64,000 nucleotides of DNA from Benincasa hispida (Eukaryota; Streptophyta; Magnoliopsida; Cucurbitales; Cucurbitaceae). The notes below the pieces were generated by a model. The model was not told the DNA's origin and ran no database searches. It saw only the letters and a list, made by a program, of their open reading frames with translations. The stretch lies in contig NC_052359.1 in the NCBI RefSeq assembly GCF_009727055.1, forward strand, positions 61,480,649 through 61,544,648. The letters are read 5' to 3'. The position numbers and the translations under genes are program-made. Below, piece by piece: positions 1 through 11,412 of the stretch (position 1 is the stretch's first letter; every line of letters starts with the position of its first letter).

Positions 1-945
1 GTACTTCATTAAAGACTGACAACTAAACTCTTCGCACTACAGATATATTTTTGTATCCATTGGATATGATCATCAATAGTGTGATGATCCTTCATAAATT
101 GCTCGTAAGTATAGCTAGACTAAAATTACCATTTTGTCCCTGTAGTAACATCTAACTCCTTAAGTACCACAGATCATTCTAATGAACAATAAGTCATAGT
201 CCAACTATGAACAAAACTTTCTCGGCTAAGAGATGGTGTGACAACACATTGTTCAAGCCCCAGAATCAGCCCTTAAGGGAGCAATCTATCTACTTACCTT
301 GACATCGAGGAAGAAGTGAATTGCATCTTTTGTAGCTATGTTACCAACTCCCCAATTAGACGAATCCCCAAAACGGTAGACTTATTGAGTCGACGATCTG
401 ATCACTATCAACCATACAAATCAAAGGATCATCTTGATAGACAGGAGTTCACAACTCACTTAGGATTCAAGTCATGTCACCTATGGTCATCCTAGTGAAA
501 TTTAAATTTCAATTATGAACGGCGTTATATAATGAGACTAGTCATTTCGTGGTCCGGTTTTATACAAACTCCTTTGTATAGAACACCCCCGCTTACATGT
601 CTCCAAATGAATGATCAGTGTCAGATCATTTGTAGCACTTTACAACAATTGTAACATCTACAAAGCGGGTCGTATTCGTAGTGTCATTAGGATAAGGTAT
701 CCAACCTTATCTGTCTACTATAGACCATTTAGGTTATCACTTAAACATGATCCACCGGTATGCATCTACATACATGTTTAAGTTACAAATGATAACCTTG
801 AATGTTAGTTTATTGATTTATGGGTTTAATGCTACTGAATGTCAAATAAAATATCTCATATTTTATTAAATAAATAAAATGTTTGTACAATACAATTACA
901 AACTACAGGACCCTACGAGATTTAGGGCATAAACCCCAATAGTTG
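1..945 (-). repeat. Copia LTR fragment, cut by the window edge
   Basis: This stretch is recognisably the reverse complement of the plus-strand Copia LTR at 32796-34930. It shares the block around the Ser/Pro-like text 'gcttacatgtctcc', the 'acaaagcgggtcg' block near 660 and the 'ggataaggtatcc' block near 690. Its element-start end (TATTGGGGTTTATGCCC on the minus strand) lies near 940. The other end is outside the window. No coding potential is seen. Confidence 0.7.
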
Positions 946-1153
946 GATCATTACATTTGTATCAAATACAAATTTGTTTGTATCCATAGTGTTACCAGGA
1001 TAAGGTATCTAGCCTTATCCCTTTACTATAGACCCTTTAGGCTATATCTTGAACATTGATCCATGTATGTCTCCACATACAATTCAAGAATCATAAGATA
1101 ATCTTGGATATTAGTTTATTGGATTTAGGGTTATTAAAACATAATAGACAACA
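946..1153 (-). repeat. second Copia LTR fragment
   Basis: A short piece repeats the same landmarks again (traces of 'ccaggataaggtatc', then 'ttattggattta'). It ends at 1146-1153 with 'agacaaca', i.e. a minus-strand LTR start TGTTGTCT. It is truncated on its left by the preceding LTR piece. Three LTR-like blocks therefore follow one another at the window start. Confidence 0.5.
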
Positions 1154-2325
1154 ATACAAAAAATTGAAAGAGTTAAATAACATGCAACAGAAGTATCAAG
1201 GATCTATAAGCATTTAAATTCACTAATTTTGGCAAAAACTAAACATGCTCTTCTGAAAAATGGGTTTTCAAATCATACCTTGAAATCTCCAAGAAAATGT
1301 GTGTACAACAGTAGTCTATATCAAAACCTCCCCTACTTGATATCACGGACCTACAGATCATGGGTACAACGATTTAAGATTAATCGGCTAACCCCCATTC
1401 GTTAACTAATGGGACACTCCACTATAGTCCATAGTTGAACTCCCCTCACTGTAGATATATTATGTCCAATTAATAACCATAATCAGTAAGTCGATCCTTC
1501 ACAGATTATTCGTAATCATAGCTAGGTCAAAAATACCGTTTTACCCCTGTGACTACATCTTGTTCCTTAAGTTCCTACTGATCCTCCAATGAAAAATTCT
1601 GATTCATAATCTCTATGAATCAAATCCATTCTCTATCATGAGAAGGCAGGACCCCGTTTGTTCAAGACTTGGAGTCAGTACTTAAGAGAACAACCTATCT
1701 GCTAACTCTAAATAGGGCAGGAGTGAATTCCATCTTGCAAGGCTATGTCCCCAGCTATTCATCCGGTCTTATCCAAAAAATGGTAAGCTTATTGACTAGT
1801 GCTATTGGACTACTCTCACCGTTTGCAGATCAAAGGATAATCCCGAACAAACAGGAGTTCATAACTAGGTCAGGATTAAGATCAAATTAACCTAGGTTAT
1901 ATAATAAATGAAATAGTCAGTTTTAACAGTAAACGGTCGTTAAAGAAAAGTGACTATTTTTGTGGTCCAGTCTATATGAAAACTCATTGCATAGGATGCC
2001 CCCACTCTCATGTCTCAACATGAACGATTTATGGATCACATCGTTTGTAGCACATTACAATTTCTTGTAACAACTACAGAGTGGGCCACATCCAATAGTG
2101 TTACCAGGATGAGATACCCAATTTCATCCATATACTTATTAGACCATTTAGGCTATATATTGTCAACTTGATCCTAATTATGTCACTACATAAAGTTACA
2201 GCATTCAGACTATAGCCAAGGATGCGTTTATTGGATTTTTATAATAAGATGCAAAATCAAAAGTCATTATTATTGATAAAATAGAATGTTTAACACGAAC
2301 TGCGAGTTCTAAGACATTCCCAACA
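1154..2325 (-). repeat. 3' LTR of Copia-A
   Basis: On the minus strand this LTR begins TGTTGGGAATGTC (right end at 2325). It is directly preceded by the purine-rich tract CCAAGTGGGAGAT (2326-2338), the normal plus-strand primer site of a Copia element. The left end is not sharply visible; 1154 is where the neighbouring LTR piece ends. The block at 1370-1520 matches the solo LTR at 59760-59940, so both belong to one LTR superfamily. Confidence 0.65.
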
Positions 2326-2453
2326 ATCTCCCACTTGGACTAAAACTCCAGTGAGAACAAATATATACAATATAATGTTGAGATACATAATGGGAAAAAT
2401 ACAATAAACTAGGGCATCTACAATACCATAGACATTCTCCCACTTGCCCTAGA

Positions 2454-2951
2454 TTACACTACTCGGAGTCCTAGTCCAACAAGGTGGTCCTCGAAAACTT
2501 TAGCCGAGAGGGCCCTTGTGAATGGATCAATAAGGTTGTCTTTAGAGGTTATCTTTGTGACGAGCACATCTTCTCTGTGTACGATCTCCCGGATGAGATG
2601 GTAATTTCGTTCAATGTGTTTTCCACGCTTGTGACTCCTGGGTTCCTTTGAGTTAGCAACTGCACCACTGTTGTCATAAGACAGTGTGATAGCCAGGTGC
2701 ATATTTGGAACAACTTCCAAATCAGCTAAGAATTTGCATAGCCATACTGCTTGCTTAGAAGCTTCACATGCAGCCACGTATTCCACTTCCATGGTAGAGT
2801 CCGCGATACAACTTTGCTTGATGCTTCTCCAAACTATAGCTCCTTCGTTAAGAGTGAAAACTGATCCTGAGGTAGATTTCCTGGAATCTACGTCAGTCTG
2901 AAAATCAGAATCAGTGTATCCCTTAAGTATCAAATCTTTAGGTCCATACAC
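2454..2951 (-). pseudogene. Copia-A RNase H domain
   Basis: A 165-residue reading frame ends at a stop at 2454. It carries the Copia RNase H pattern: GYTDSDF near residue 11 (first Asp), STMEVEY near residue 52 (Glu) and SYDNSGA near residue 91 (Asp), then KHIERNYHLIRE. This would remove RNA from the RNA/DNA hybrid during reverse transcription. The frame is open, but it is separated from the reverse transcriptase by a frame break, so it is a relic. The polypurine tracts follow within about 120 bp. Confidence 0.85.
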
Positions 2952-2973
2952 AAGTATATAGTCCCCCGTTCTT

Positions 2974-3995
2974 CTAAGAAACTTGAGGATATTTTTTTAC
3001 AATGGTCCAATGACCGTGTCCAGGATTAGATTGGAACCTGCTGACGATTCCAATTGCAAAACATATGTCGGGACATGTACACAATATAACGTACATCAAA
3101 CTCCCAACTACAGAAGCATATGGAATTATGTTCATCTCCTCAACCTCTTGAGGTGTCTTAGGATATTGTTCCTTCGACAAATGAATTCCATGCTTGAAAG
3201 GTAATAAAGATTTCTTGAAATTTTGCATATTATACCTTGACAACATCTTGTCAATATAAGATGCTTAAGACAGTGCTAATATTCGATTCTTTTGGTCTCG
3301 AAAGATCTGTATTCCTAGAACATACTGAGCATCACCCAAATCCTTCATTTGGAACTGAAATGCTAACCATCTCTTTACATTAGCAAGAAAACTTGTCTCA
3401 TACCCAATGAGCAAGATATCATCAACGTATAGAATTAAGAATACTATAGTTTTGTTGACTATCTTCTTGTATACACAAAGTTCATCAACATTCTGCTCAA
3501 AGCCATAAGATTTGATCGCAGTGTCAAATCTTATATTCTAGGATTTGGACGCTTGTTTCAATCCATAAATGGATCGATTAAGCTTACAGACTTTCTGTTC
3601 CTATCCTGTTTCGATGAATCCCTCTGGTTGAGACATAAAAATCTTTCATCAAGATAGCCATTCAAAAAAGCTGTCTTGACATCCATTTTCCATATGTCAT
3701 AGTCATAATATGTGGCAATCGCCAGAAGTATTCTTATTGATTTAATCATGGCAATAGGAGAAAAAGTTTATTCATAATCAACTCCTTCTCTTTGGGTAAA
3801 ACCCTTTACCACGAGCCTGGCTTTATAGGTCTGTACCTTGCCAGTTTGGTCTCGTTTTCTCTTGTAGATCCATTTACAACCTATAGATATAACATCTTGT
3901 GGTTGATCTACAAGTTCCCATACTGAGTTGAAGTACATAGACTCCATTTCATCATCCATGGCTTTTATCCATTGTTCCCTGTCAACATCTTCCAT
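2974..3995 (-). pseudogene. Copia-A reverse transcriptase, broken
   Basis: Reading from 3995 down: MEDVDREQWIKAMDDE and KWIYKRKRDQTGKVQTYKAR open the RT domain; KMDVKTAFLNGYLDE follows at about 3690. The YVDDI active-site region is recognisable near 3420 out of the main frame. MKDLGDAQYVLGI-like residues lie near 3345, and MLSRYNMQNFKKSLLPFKHG at 3246. At least three frame breaks and stops (around 3750, 3560 and 3290) disable it. It is collinear with the integrase remnant upstream and RNase H downstream. Confidence 0.8.
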
Positions 3996-4046
3996 TGCCT
4001 TTTAAAAGGTTAATGGATCCTCTAAACCATCATCTTGTATGATGTT

Positions 4047-4623
4047 TTAAGTTTCCATTAAAACCATGTAGCGTTCAGGTTGTTGAATAACCCTCCCACT
4101 ATGACGAGGCATTCCCAACTTTTGGGATGGACGTGACGGGACAACAACTGTTGTTGATGTACCAGCTTGATCAACAACTCTTGTTGATTTTTCCGTAGTA
4201 TCTTTAAACAGTTCTTGCAATATTAGTTTACTGCGAGGTAGATGATTTTTAATATGATCCTCTTCTAAGAAAGTTGCATTTGTTGATACAAACACTTTAT
4301 CTTCTTGGGGATCATAAAAGTATAGCCATATCGAATGATTTTTAACATTTGTTGATACAAACACTTTATCATACAAACCCCTTAATTCTTTTACTTAACT
4401 GATTTTCAGTCTCAGCCTTAAATTCTTTGAACTTTTCAAGAGTTTCAGACTTATGACTGATTAAGTAAATATAGCCATATCGAGTGTAATCATCAATAAA
4501 ACTGACGAAGTACTGATATCCTCCTCGAGCTTTAACATTCATCAGACCACAAAGGTCTGAATGTATAAGTTCAAGAGGTTCTTTAGCACGAAGACCTTTG
4601 TCAGAAAAAGATATTTTCGTCAT
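4047..4623 (-). pseudogene. Copia-A integrase with internal deletion
   Basis: From 4623 the frame reads the start of the integrase core, LELIHSDLCG (first catalytic Asp) and YFVSFIDDYTRYGYIYL, and stops near 4369 after ENQLSKRIKGF. The next frame (4376-4047) starts with KVFVSTN and DPQEDKVFVSTNATFLEEDHI, which normally lies downstream of the core. The part with the second Asp and the catalytic Glu is therefore missing. A short direct repeat (aacatttgttgatacaaac) at about 4267 and 4345 flanks the rearranged spot. The remnant cannot be a working integrase. Confidence 0.75.
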
Positions 4624-4692
4624 TTTTCCCTCAAGACATGATTCACATGGAGGTAGGAAACTATCTTCTAATTGATTTAGATGACCATTTTT

Positions 4693-5863
4693 TTACCAAT
4701 CCTCAATCCTGTTGAGATTAATGTGACCAAGCCTGAGGTGCCAAAGATAGGCATTAGGAGAAATTTTCCGCTTTTTATTATGAGTTTCAACTATTTTAAA
4801 CATCTCTATATTTAAAATAGCTTTTGCTTCCATTGGTTGTAATATGTATAAGTTATTTGCAAGTCTACCAGAACAAATATAAACACCTCTTGAATAAAAA
4901 AACACTTCATTACATTCAAAAGATACACTGTACATATTCTCTAAAAGACAAGAAATGGATATAAGATTTCTTAGGTAAAAGAACACATTCTTGAGTAAGA
5001 TAAAAGAATCTCCAAAAAAACAACTTTACATCTTCCACTACATCAGCTGAAATGACTTCACTTGTGCCCACCTTCAAAGTCATCTCATATTCAAAAAGTC
5101 TTCTCCAAGAACTAGTTTCCAGTAGAAAAGTACAAATACGTTTAGCGGCGCCTGAATCTAATATCCAGGTAAGGTGAGAATTTTCCACTATACATGTTTC
5201 AACAACTAGTAAATCATATTTATCTTGTTTATTCTTTTCTGCTTTCTTTTCAGCCAGATATTTTGGGCAATTACGCTTCCAATGCACAACCTCTCCACAA
5301 TGTAAACATTTTTTTTTGGGAGTTTTGTTTTTGTTTTTGTTTTTCTTCGCAGCGGTTTTCTTTTTCCTTTTCCTTTCTTTTTCATCTGTACGATTTTATC
5401 CATAGAAGAAGAAGAAGGACCATTTTTCTTATCATCAACGGGTTTCATACCAGAATAGACCCTTTGTAAAACTTTTTCAGTTGATAAATAACATTTATTT
5501 CTTTTTTCTTGAGTTTCATCATCGATTGATAAGTTTGCAATTCATTCAACAACGTTGTTAAGTTATAAGTGATTTTGTACATGATAGCATTTGTCCTGAA
5601 TGGCAGATAGCTCTCAGGAAGAGATTCTAGTATCATGCTCACTTGACTTGTTTCGTCTATCATAGCCCTGTAAGCCTCTGTGATGTTAAAATGGACCATC
5701 ATGTCGAGAACGTGTTCTCTTACATTGGTCCCACCCCTTATACGTGTCACATACATATATTTGATAGCTTCATGTCTAACAGACGATGACGGTTGTCCGA
5801 ACATCTCCTGTAATGATGCCATGATCTCACGAGTTGTGGCCATGACCTCATGTTTCATGTTTC
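4693..5863 (-). pseudogene. Copia-A gag, zinc knuckle, protease and GAG-pre-integrase
   Basis: Minus strand from 5863: gag body (EIMASLQEMFGQ, VREHVLDMMVHFN, DETSQVSMILESLPESY, TTLLNELQ), then a lysine-rich stretch. A zinc knuckle CLHCGEVVHWKRNC (C-X2-C-X4-H-X4-C, about 5264-5306) follows. The protease active site is in TWILDSGA (about 5150-5175), and the GAG-pre-integrase motif is WHLRLGHINLNRIE near 4700-4760. Frame changes occur near 5450 and 5240. The gag lacks its first roughly 80 residues here; a matching N-terminus lies at 29703-29920. Confidence 0.8.
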
Positions 5864-6052
5864 TTGTTACCGCAAAGTTATTTTAAGAATTACCACCACA
5901 TATCGTTTTCCTTAGTCCCTGAGTTCGACCCTGGACTTACCAGGATACTCAGTATGATTTATACTTGGATTCTGCTGAGAAAACTTATTGCATAACACAT
6001 TTTCCATCACCGCAATACCTTTCATTATTTCACCACATAAAATAACGCATCA
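5864..6052 (+). repeat. 5' LTR stub of Athila-1
   Basis: These 189 bases align with the last 188 bases of the 3' LTR (14296-14483): the same 'ttgttac.gcaaagtta' start, 'tccctgagttcgacc' block and 'ataa.a.aacgcatca' end. The preceding 1.5 kb of LTR is missing. The break sits directly against Copia-A gag. Confidence 0.85.
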
Positions 6053-6058
6053 AGTTTT

Positions 6059-6076
6059 TGGCGCCGTTGCCGGGGA
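6059..6076 (+). promoter_or_regulatory. primer binding site of Athila-1 (tRNA-Asp)
   Basis: TGGCGCCGTTGCCGGGGA lies six bases past the LTR end. It is the exact complement of the 3' end of plant tRNA-Asp (TCCCCGGCAACGGCG plus CCA), the primer for minus-strand synthesis used by Athila-type elements. Confidence 0.85.
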
Positions 6077-6179
6077 CTTCAGCAATTCAGTGTGCTAAGA
6101 GTAATTTTTCTGATTTCTTTGCAGCTTTCAATCTTTGGCGAATTACGACCCAGAGATTGAAAGAACGTTCTGACGAAGA

Positions 6180-7250
6180 TTGAGAGATAACCGACAACAA
6201 CAACAACTAGATAAAGACAACATGGCGGAACAACCTGGAAACGGAGCATCAAATGAAAATAATGTCATGGCGAATCCTATCATATTGGCGAGCAATCGCA
6301 ATAGGCCCATTCGGGACTATGCATTGCCAAACCTCTATGATTTCTCCCCAGGAATTATGAGGCCCGCTCTTGATGGATCGCGATTCGAAATGAAACAAGT
6401 GATTTTGCAGATGATCAAGACTGCTGGACAGTTTGGAGGAAGGCATGGCGAGGACCCACATGCCCACCTTTGGAGCTTCATAGAAATCTGCAACACTTTT
6501 GTGTTTCCGAATATCTCTACTGGGGAAGTTCGACTAACTTTGTTCCCATTTTCGTTGCGTGACCAGGCACGAAAATGGGCGTACTCTCTCGAACCGGGGG
6601 AGATTACTTCCTGGGAACAAGTAGTAGAGAAGTTTATGAAGAAATATTTCCCACCAACTGAGAATTCTAGGAGAAGGAGATTAATAACCAATTTTGAACA
6701 GGACATGGACGAATCGCTCAGCGATGCTTGGGTGAGGTTTAAGAGACTGGTAGAAGACTGCCCGCACAATGGATTACCAGACTGCTTGCAAATAAAGATC
6801 TTTTTATCACGGATTAAACCCTTCTTCGCAGACCGCTGCCAATGCGGCAGCCGCTGGAGGTCTGCTAGATAAAACGTATGATGAGGCTAAAAACATCCTT
6901 GATCGCATCTCTAAAAATCACGAGGACTGGAGAGAGAGTGATCAAAGATTGAGAATAAAGGATAGTGACGCAAACAATGGTGCTATCACATCACTTTAGA
7001 GTCAGATGACTGCGATGATGAACTTGATACAGGGAATCGCAATCAACAGCCCAACAATGCATAGTGGGCAAGTGAACGCAATCAACAAGACTGACGCAAG
7101 GTGTGCTACCTGTGGTGAAGGACACACAATGGAGGAATGCCCACAAAACCCACAGTCAATCTACTTTGTAAAAAACAACCCATTTTCTAACATGTACAAC
7201 CCTGGGTGGAGAAACCACCCCAACTTTGCGTGGAAAAATCAGCAGTAAAA
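6180..7250 (+). pseudogene. Athila-1 gag with zinc knuckle
   Basis: The frame at 6180-6872 encodes the Athila-type capsid region: NLYDFSPGIMRPALDGSRFEMK, GRHGEDPHAHLWSFIEICNTF, WAYSLEPGEITSWEQVVEKFMKKYFP. A frameshift near 6810-6830 moves the reading to an alanine-rich piece (TAANAAAAGG, DEAKNILDRI). A stop at 6999 is followed by 7006-7248, which carries the zinc knuckle CATCGEGHTMEEC (C-X2-C-X3-H-X4-C, 7102-7140). It would form the virus-like particle and bind element RNA. At least two breaks make it non-functional. Confidence 0.8.
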
Positions 7251-7639
7251 TTTCCAATCAGGGGCGCAAAAAGAAGGGCCACAGGGATTTTTCTCGTGAA
7301 ATAACGGTTAGATGAGTAATCAAGCCAGCAGTTCGCAGATGCTGCAATCTTCCTCTTTGGAAAGTTTGTTTAAGAAATATATTAGGAAGAATGAAATTAT
7401 GCTTTAAAACTAGGCGACGTCTATCCGCAACCTGGAACTACAGATGGGCTAAATTGCGAGTGAACTCATGAACAGACCGCAAGGGTCCATGTCGAGTTCA
7501 ACAAAACTCCCACGTAACCCAGGGGATACGGGTAAAGAGCAATGTCAAGTCGTGACATTGCGGAGTGGCAAGACTGTGGTAGGGGAGAAGAAAGAGCCGA
7601 GCAGAACTGCAGTGCATTACGCTGGAACCAGAGATTGCG

Positions 7640-8695
7640 GTGACTCGAGAAAAAGAAGGAGAAAAAGAAGCGATAGAGCCAGAGATTGCGTCGACCTCAG
7701 AGCCAAAAGAACAGGGGACCGTGAGAGTACAGTTGCCACCTTTCCCACAGAGACTCAGAAAGAAGAAAAACGATGAGGTACAATACCAACGCTTCATGAA
7801 TATGTTAAAACAATTGCATATTAATATTCTGTTCACTGAAGCAATTGAGGAGATGCCCACATATGCGAATTTTCTCAAGGATATGGTGACAAAGAATAGA
7901 GGCATTGGTAAGTTCGCCACGGTGGCTTTGATGCAGAGATCAAAATCTATAATCCCACCGAAGATGCGCGATCCTGGGAGTTTTATTATACCTTGCTCCA
8001 TTGGAGGATTGTACATCGGGCAAGCGCTGTGCGATCTTGGAGCCAGCATCAACTTGACGCCTTTGTCAATTTTCAAACAGCTGAATGTGGGGCAACTTGC
8101 GCCCACGACCGTGATTCTCCAATTAGCGGATAGATTTTTTGTGCATCCAGAGAGGAAGGTGAAGGACGTGCTGGTTACAATCGACAAATTTATATTGCCA
8201 GTAGACTTCATCATCTTGGACTATGAAGCAGACAAAGATGTGCCCATCATTCTGAGACGGCCATTTTTATCAACCGATCATGCCTAGATTGATGTGCACA
8301 AAGGAGAGATCACCTTGAGCGTGAATGGACAGAAGCTCAAGTTTGACATCATCCGTGCCATGAAATATCCTGATGAAGAAGACCTTAATGAATCTGACGA
8401 TGAACAGAGTTTGAATGAAGAAGAAAAGCCTGAAGATGAAAACGAAGATAAGGATGCGATCGCATCCAATGTTGCATGTAATGCGATCACAGAAAAAACA
8501 AACAAGGAAGATGAGATGATCGCAACCCAAGAAGATAAGCAGACAGTGAATGAAGAAAGAAAAACAACACAACCATCCTTAAAACAACCACCAATAATAG
8601 AGCTGAAGACCCTTCCTAACCACTTGAAGTATGCGTTTCTGGGGTCGAATGAGAAGCTACTGGTAATCATTTCCTCCGCACTTAATGAAAAATAA
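7640..8695 (+). pseudogene. Athila-1 aspartic protease region
   Basis: The frame at 7640-8287 contains the retropepsin motif ALCDLGASINLTP (about residue 131) and VDFIILDYEADKDVPIILRRPF. Canonical active sites read D-S/T-G; here it is D-L-G, as in Athila-2, so this appears to be a lineage feature. A TAG at 8285-8287 interrupts the frame; the continuation to 8695 is a charged, Glu-rich linker ending NHLKYAFLGSNEKLLVIISS, the usual lead-in to RT. Confidence 0.75.
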
Positions 8696-8785
8696 GAAAA
8701 TGCGCTGCTGAGCATTTTGAGAAAATATGTAAAAGCAATTGGCTGAACGCTCGCAGACATTCGAGGAATTAGCCCCGCATACTGT

Positions 8786-9765
8786 ATGCATAGAATTCGT
8801 CTCGAAGAAAACCATAAAGGATCGATCGAACATCAACGCAGACTTAACCCTGCGATGACGGAGGTCGTAAAGAAGGAGATAATCAAGTGGTTAGACACGG
8901 GCATCATCTATCCGATAGCAGACAGCACGTGGGTCATCCCTATGCAGTGTATGCCGAAGAAAGGTGGGATGACGGTAGTTCCTAATACAATAATGAGCTT
9001 ATACCGCAAAGGACCGTCATCGAATGATGTATTTGCATGGACTACCGCAAGCTGAATGCGACAACGAAGAAAGATCATTTCCCTTTACCTTTCATTGACC
9101 AAATGCTGGATCGTCTAGTTGGAAATGGCTTCTACTGCTTTTTGGATGGGTATGTCGGTTATAATCAGATCATGATTGCTCTCGAAGATCAATAAAAGAC
9201 CACATTCACCTGCCAGTATGGAACATTTGCTTTTCACCGCATGTCGTTCGGCTTCTGCAATGTGCCGAGCACTTTCCAAAGGTGCATGATGGCCATCTTT
9301 TCAAAATATCTCGAAGACTCTGTAGAAATATTCATGGACGACTTCTCTGTATATGGGCATACATACGAAGTCTGTCTTGACAACTTGGAGAAGATATTGA
9401 AAATATGTGAGGAGACAAACCTCGTGCTTAATTAGGAGAAATGCCATTTTATGGTGAAGGAGGGCATTGTGCTGGAGCATAAGGTATCTAGGGACGGGTT
9501 GGAGGTGGACAAGTCAAAAATTGAAGCAATTGAGAAGCTCCCACCTCCAACAAGTGTAAAGGCTATCAGGAGTTTCTTGGGACATGTCGGATTTTACAGA
9601 CGTTTTGTTAAGGACTTTTCAAAGATAGCACGACCGTTGAGTGCGTTGATGGAGTCCGATAGAAACTTTGACTTTGATGACAATTGCCACAACACATTCA
9701 TGATTTTGAAGAACGCACTAATGACTGTGCCCGTGTTGATCGCACCAGATGGACACTTCCTTTGA
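8786..9765 (+). pseudogene. Athila-1 reverse transcriptase
   Basis: MHRIRLEENHKGSIEHQRRLNPAM and VVKKEIIKWLDTGIIYPI open the domain (8786 on). A frameshift near 9030 leads to DQMLDRLVGNGFYCFLDGY, then MSFGFCNVPSTFQRCM and the catalytic FMDDF at 9331-9345. A TAG at 9433-9435 replaces the Trp of the LNWEKCHF-type motif. The domain then runs through VKAIRSFLGHVGFYRRFVKDFSKIARPL. The catalytic Asp pair is kept, but the frame is broken at least four times. Confidence 0.8.
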
Positions 9766-10165
9766 ATTGATGTGCTATGCGAGCGAATATGCAATGGGAG
9801 CAGTGCTGGCGCAGAAGAGAAAAACAATGCTTCATCCCATCGCATATACGAGTAAGACTTTGAATCCTGCTCAAACTAACTACACCACCACAGAAAAAGA
9901 GTTGCTTGCGGTAATATTTGCGTTGGAGAAACTCAGAGCATATTTGCTGGGAACAAAAGTACTCATCCATACTTACCACTCGGCGATAAAATATTTGATG
10001 ACAAAGAAGGACGTGAAGCCGAGGTTGATTAGATGGGTTCTCCTCCTCCAGGAATTCGATATGGAAATAATTGATCGCAAGAGGACGGAGAACTAAGTTG
10101 CGGATCATTTAACCAGATTAGAAAATCCCGAGTTTGACCGCAATTAGTCAAAGGTGAGCGCAATG
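9749..10165 (+). pseudogene. Athila-1 RNase H domain
   Basis: [51 protein letters not shown] and [17 protein letters not shown] give a Gypsy RNase H. Where Athila-2 reads [10 protein letters not shown], this copy reads [10 protein letters not shown], so an active-site Asp has become Tyr. A TAA at 10094-10096 (from a Gln codon) ends the frame; recognisable text (VADHLTRLENPEFD) continues past it. Confidence 0.75.
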
Positions 10166-10198
10166 TTCCCCGACAAATAACTATTTCAGACCGAAGAA

Positions 10199-11412
10199 TT
10201 GCCATGGTATGCAGACGTGGTAAATTATCTGGTTTCTGAGCAATTTCTCGAAGATTATACCCACCAACAAAAGAGGCGGCTCAGGCATGAATGCAAATAT
10301 TGTTTTTGGGATGAGCCAAACTTTATAAGAGGGGGTCAGACTAGATTCAACAACTGTGTGTATCGGATGCTGCTCAACAACGTATATTATCACAATGACA
10401 TGACTCACCATATGGTGGGCACTTTGGAGGCCAGCGCACTGCAACTAAAGTATTACAAAGTGGATAATATAGGCCAACAGTATTTAAGGATGCAAGTGAC
10501 TACAATGAAGTGTGATTGGTGCCAGCGCACGGGTAATATTTCATGGAAACATGCGATGCCCATGAACACCATTTTGGAACTGGAGTTGTTCGACGTCTAG
10601 GGCATTGATTTCATGAGACCATTCCCACCATCGAATGGTCAAAACTATATTTTGTTAGCCGTCGACTACGTGTCCAAGTGGGTAGAAGCAATGGCATACG
10701 CCGCAAGCGATGCGACAGTGGTCTCCAAATTCCTGAAGAAAAACATCTTCACTCGTTTTGGCACTCCACGTGCCATAATAAGTGACGAAGGCACCCACTT
10801 TGTCAATCATACTGTTAAAGAATTACTGTGCAAATATAATATCCTCCATAGAGTGGCTACCGCATACCATCCGCAGATGAATGGTCAGGCCGAAGTGTCC
10901 AACCGGGAGATCAAGCTGATATTGGAGAAGGTGGTAAAGCCTTCGCAAAAAGATTGAGCAACAAAGCTGGACGATGCATTGTTGGCATAAAGGACAACCT
11001 ATAAGACACATATAGGCAGGTCTCCATATGTGTTAGTGTTTGGTAAAGCATGTCATTTACCACTGAAGCTGGAGCATAAAGCGCTGTGGGTGGTGAAAAA
11101 GCTTAATTTCGACTTAAAGGCAGTAGAAGAAGTAAGTTTTGTGAAGTATTTAATTCATGGAGAATTAACACATATGAGAACGCAAAGATCTACAAAGAGC
11201 GCGCAATGCGCTGGCACAACAAACAATTATGTGGAAAGAACCTCCAAGTCGGGAAAAAGGTCTTATTATTTAATTCACGGCTACGACTCTTCCCTAGGAA
11301 ATTAAAGTCATGTTGGTCCGAACCCTTCATAGTCAGAGAAGTATTCCCACATGGCGCGGTCGAGTTATCCAATGACGACAGAACCAACATATTCAAAGTT
11401 AATGGGCAATGA
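10199..11412 (+). pseudogene. Athila-1 integrase
   Basis: The zinc-binding region (YLRMQVTTMKCDWCQRTGN) runs to a TAG at 10598-10600. The core follows: [27 protein letters not shown] (first Asp), IISDEGTHF (second Asp), [15 protein letters not shown] (Glu), so the D-D-E triad is readable. A TGA at 10955-10957 and changes near 11000 and 11200 break the C-terminal half, which ends with [22 protein letters not shown]. Several stops sit at the same codons as in Athila-2. Confidence 0.8.

Larger units (their letters stand above)
2326..5863 (-). mobile_element. Copia-A retrotransposon internal region, decayed
   Basis: Read on the minus strand from 5863 to 2326, the domain order is gag, zinc knuckle, protease, integrase, reverse transcriptase, RNase H, polypurine tract. 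Integrase before reverse transcriptase identifies Ty1/Copia. The reading frame is broken many times and the integrase core is deleted. The upstream end is cut abruptly at 5863/5864, where an Athila LTR stub begins. A matching gag N-terminus lies 24 kb away at 29703-29920. Not autonomous. Confidence 0.85.

Noticed and set aside
1669..1890. 73-codon open frame in the Copia-A LTR
   Set aside because: Falls wholly in LTR sequence and is not kept in the related LTR at 60027-60239 beyond shared DNA similarity.
5920..5935. Possible tRNA gene from the B-box-like word in Athila LTRs
   Set aside because: No cloverleaf, anticodon arm or acceptor stem can be formed around it.
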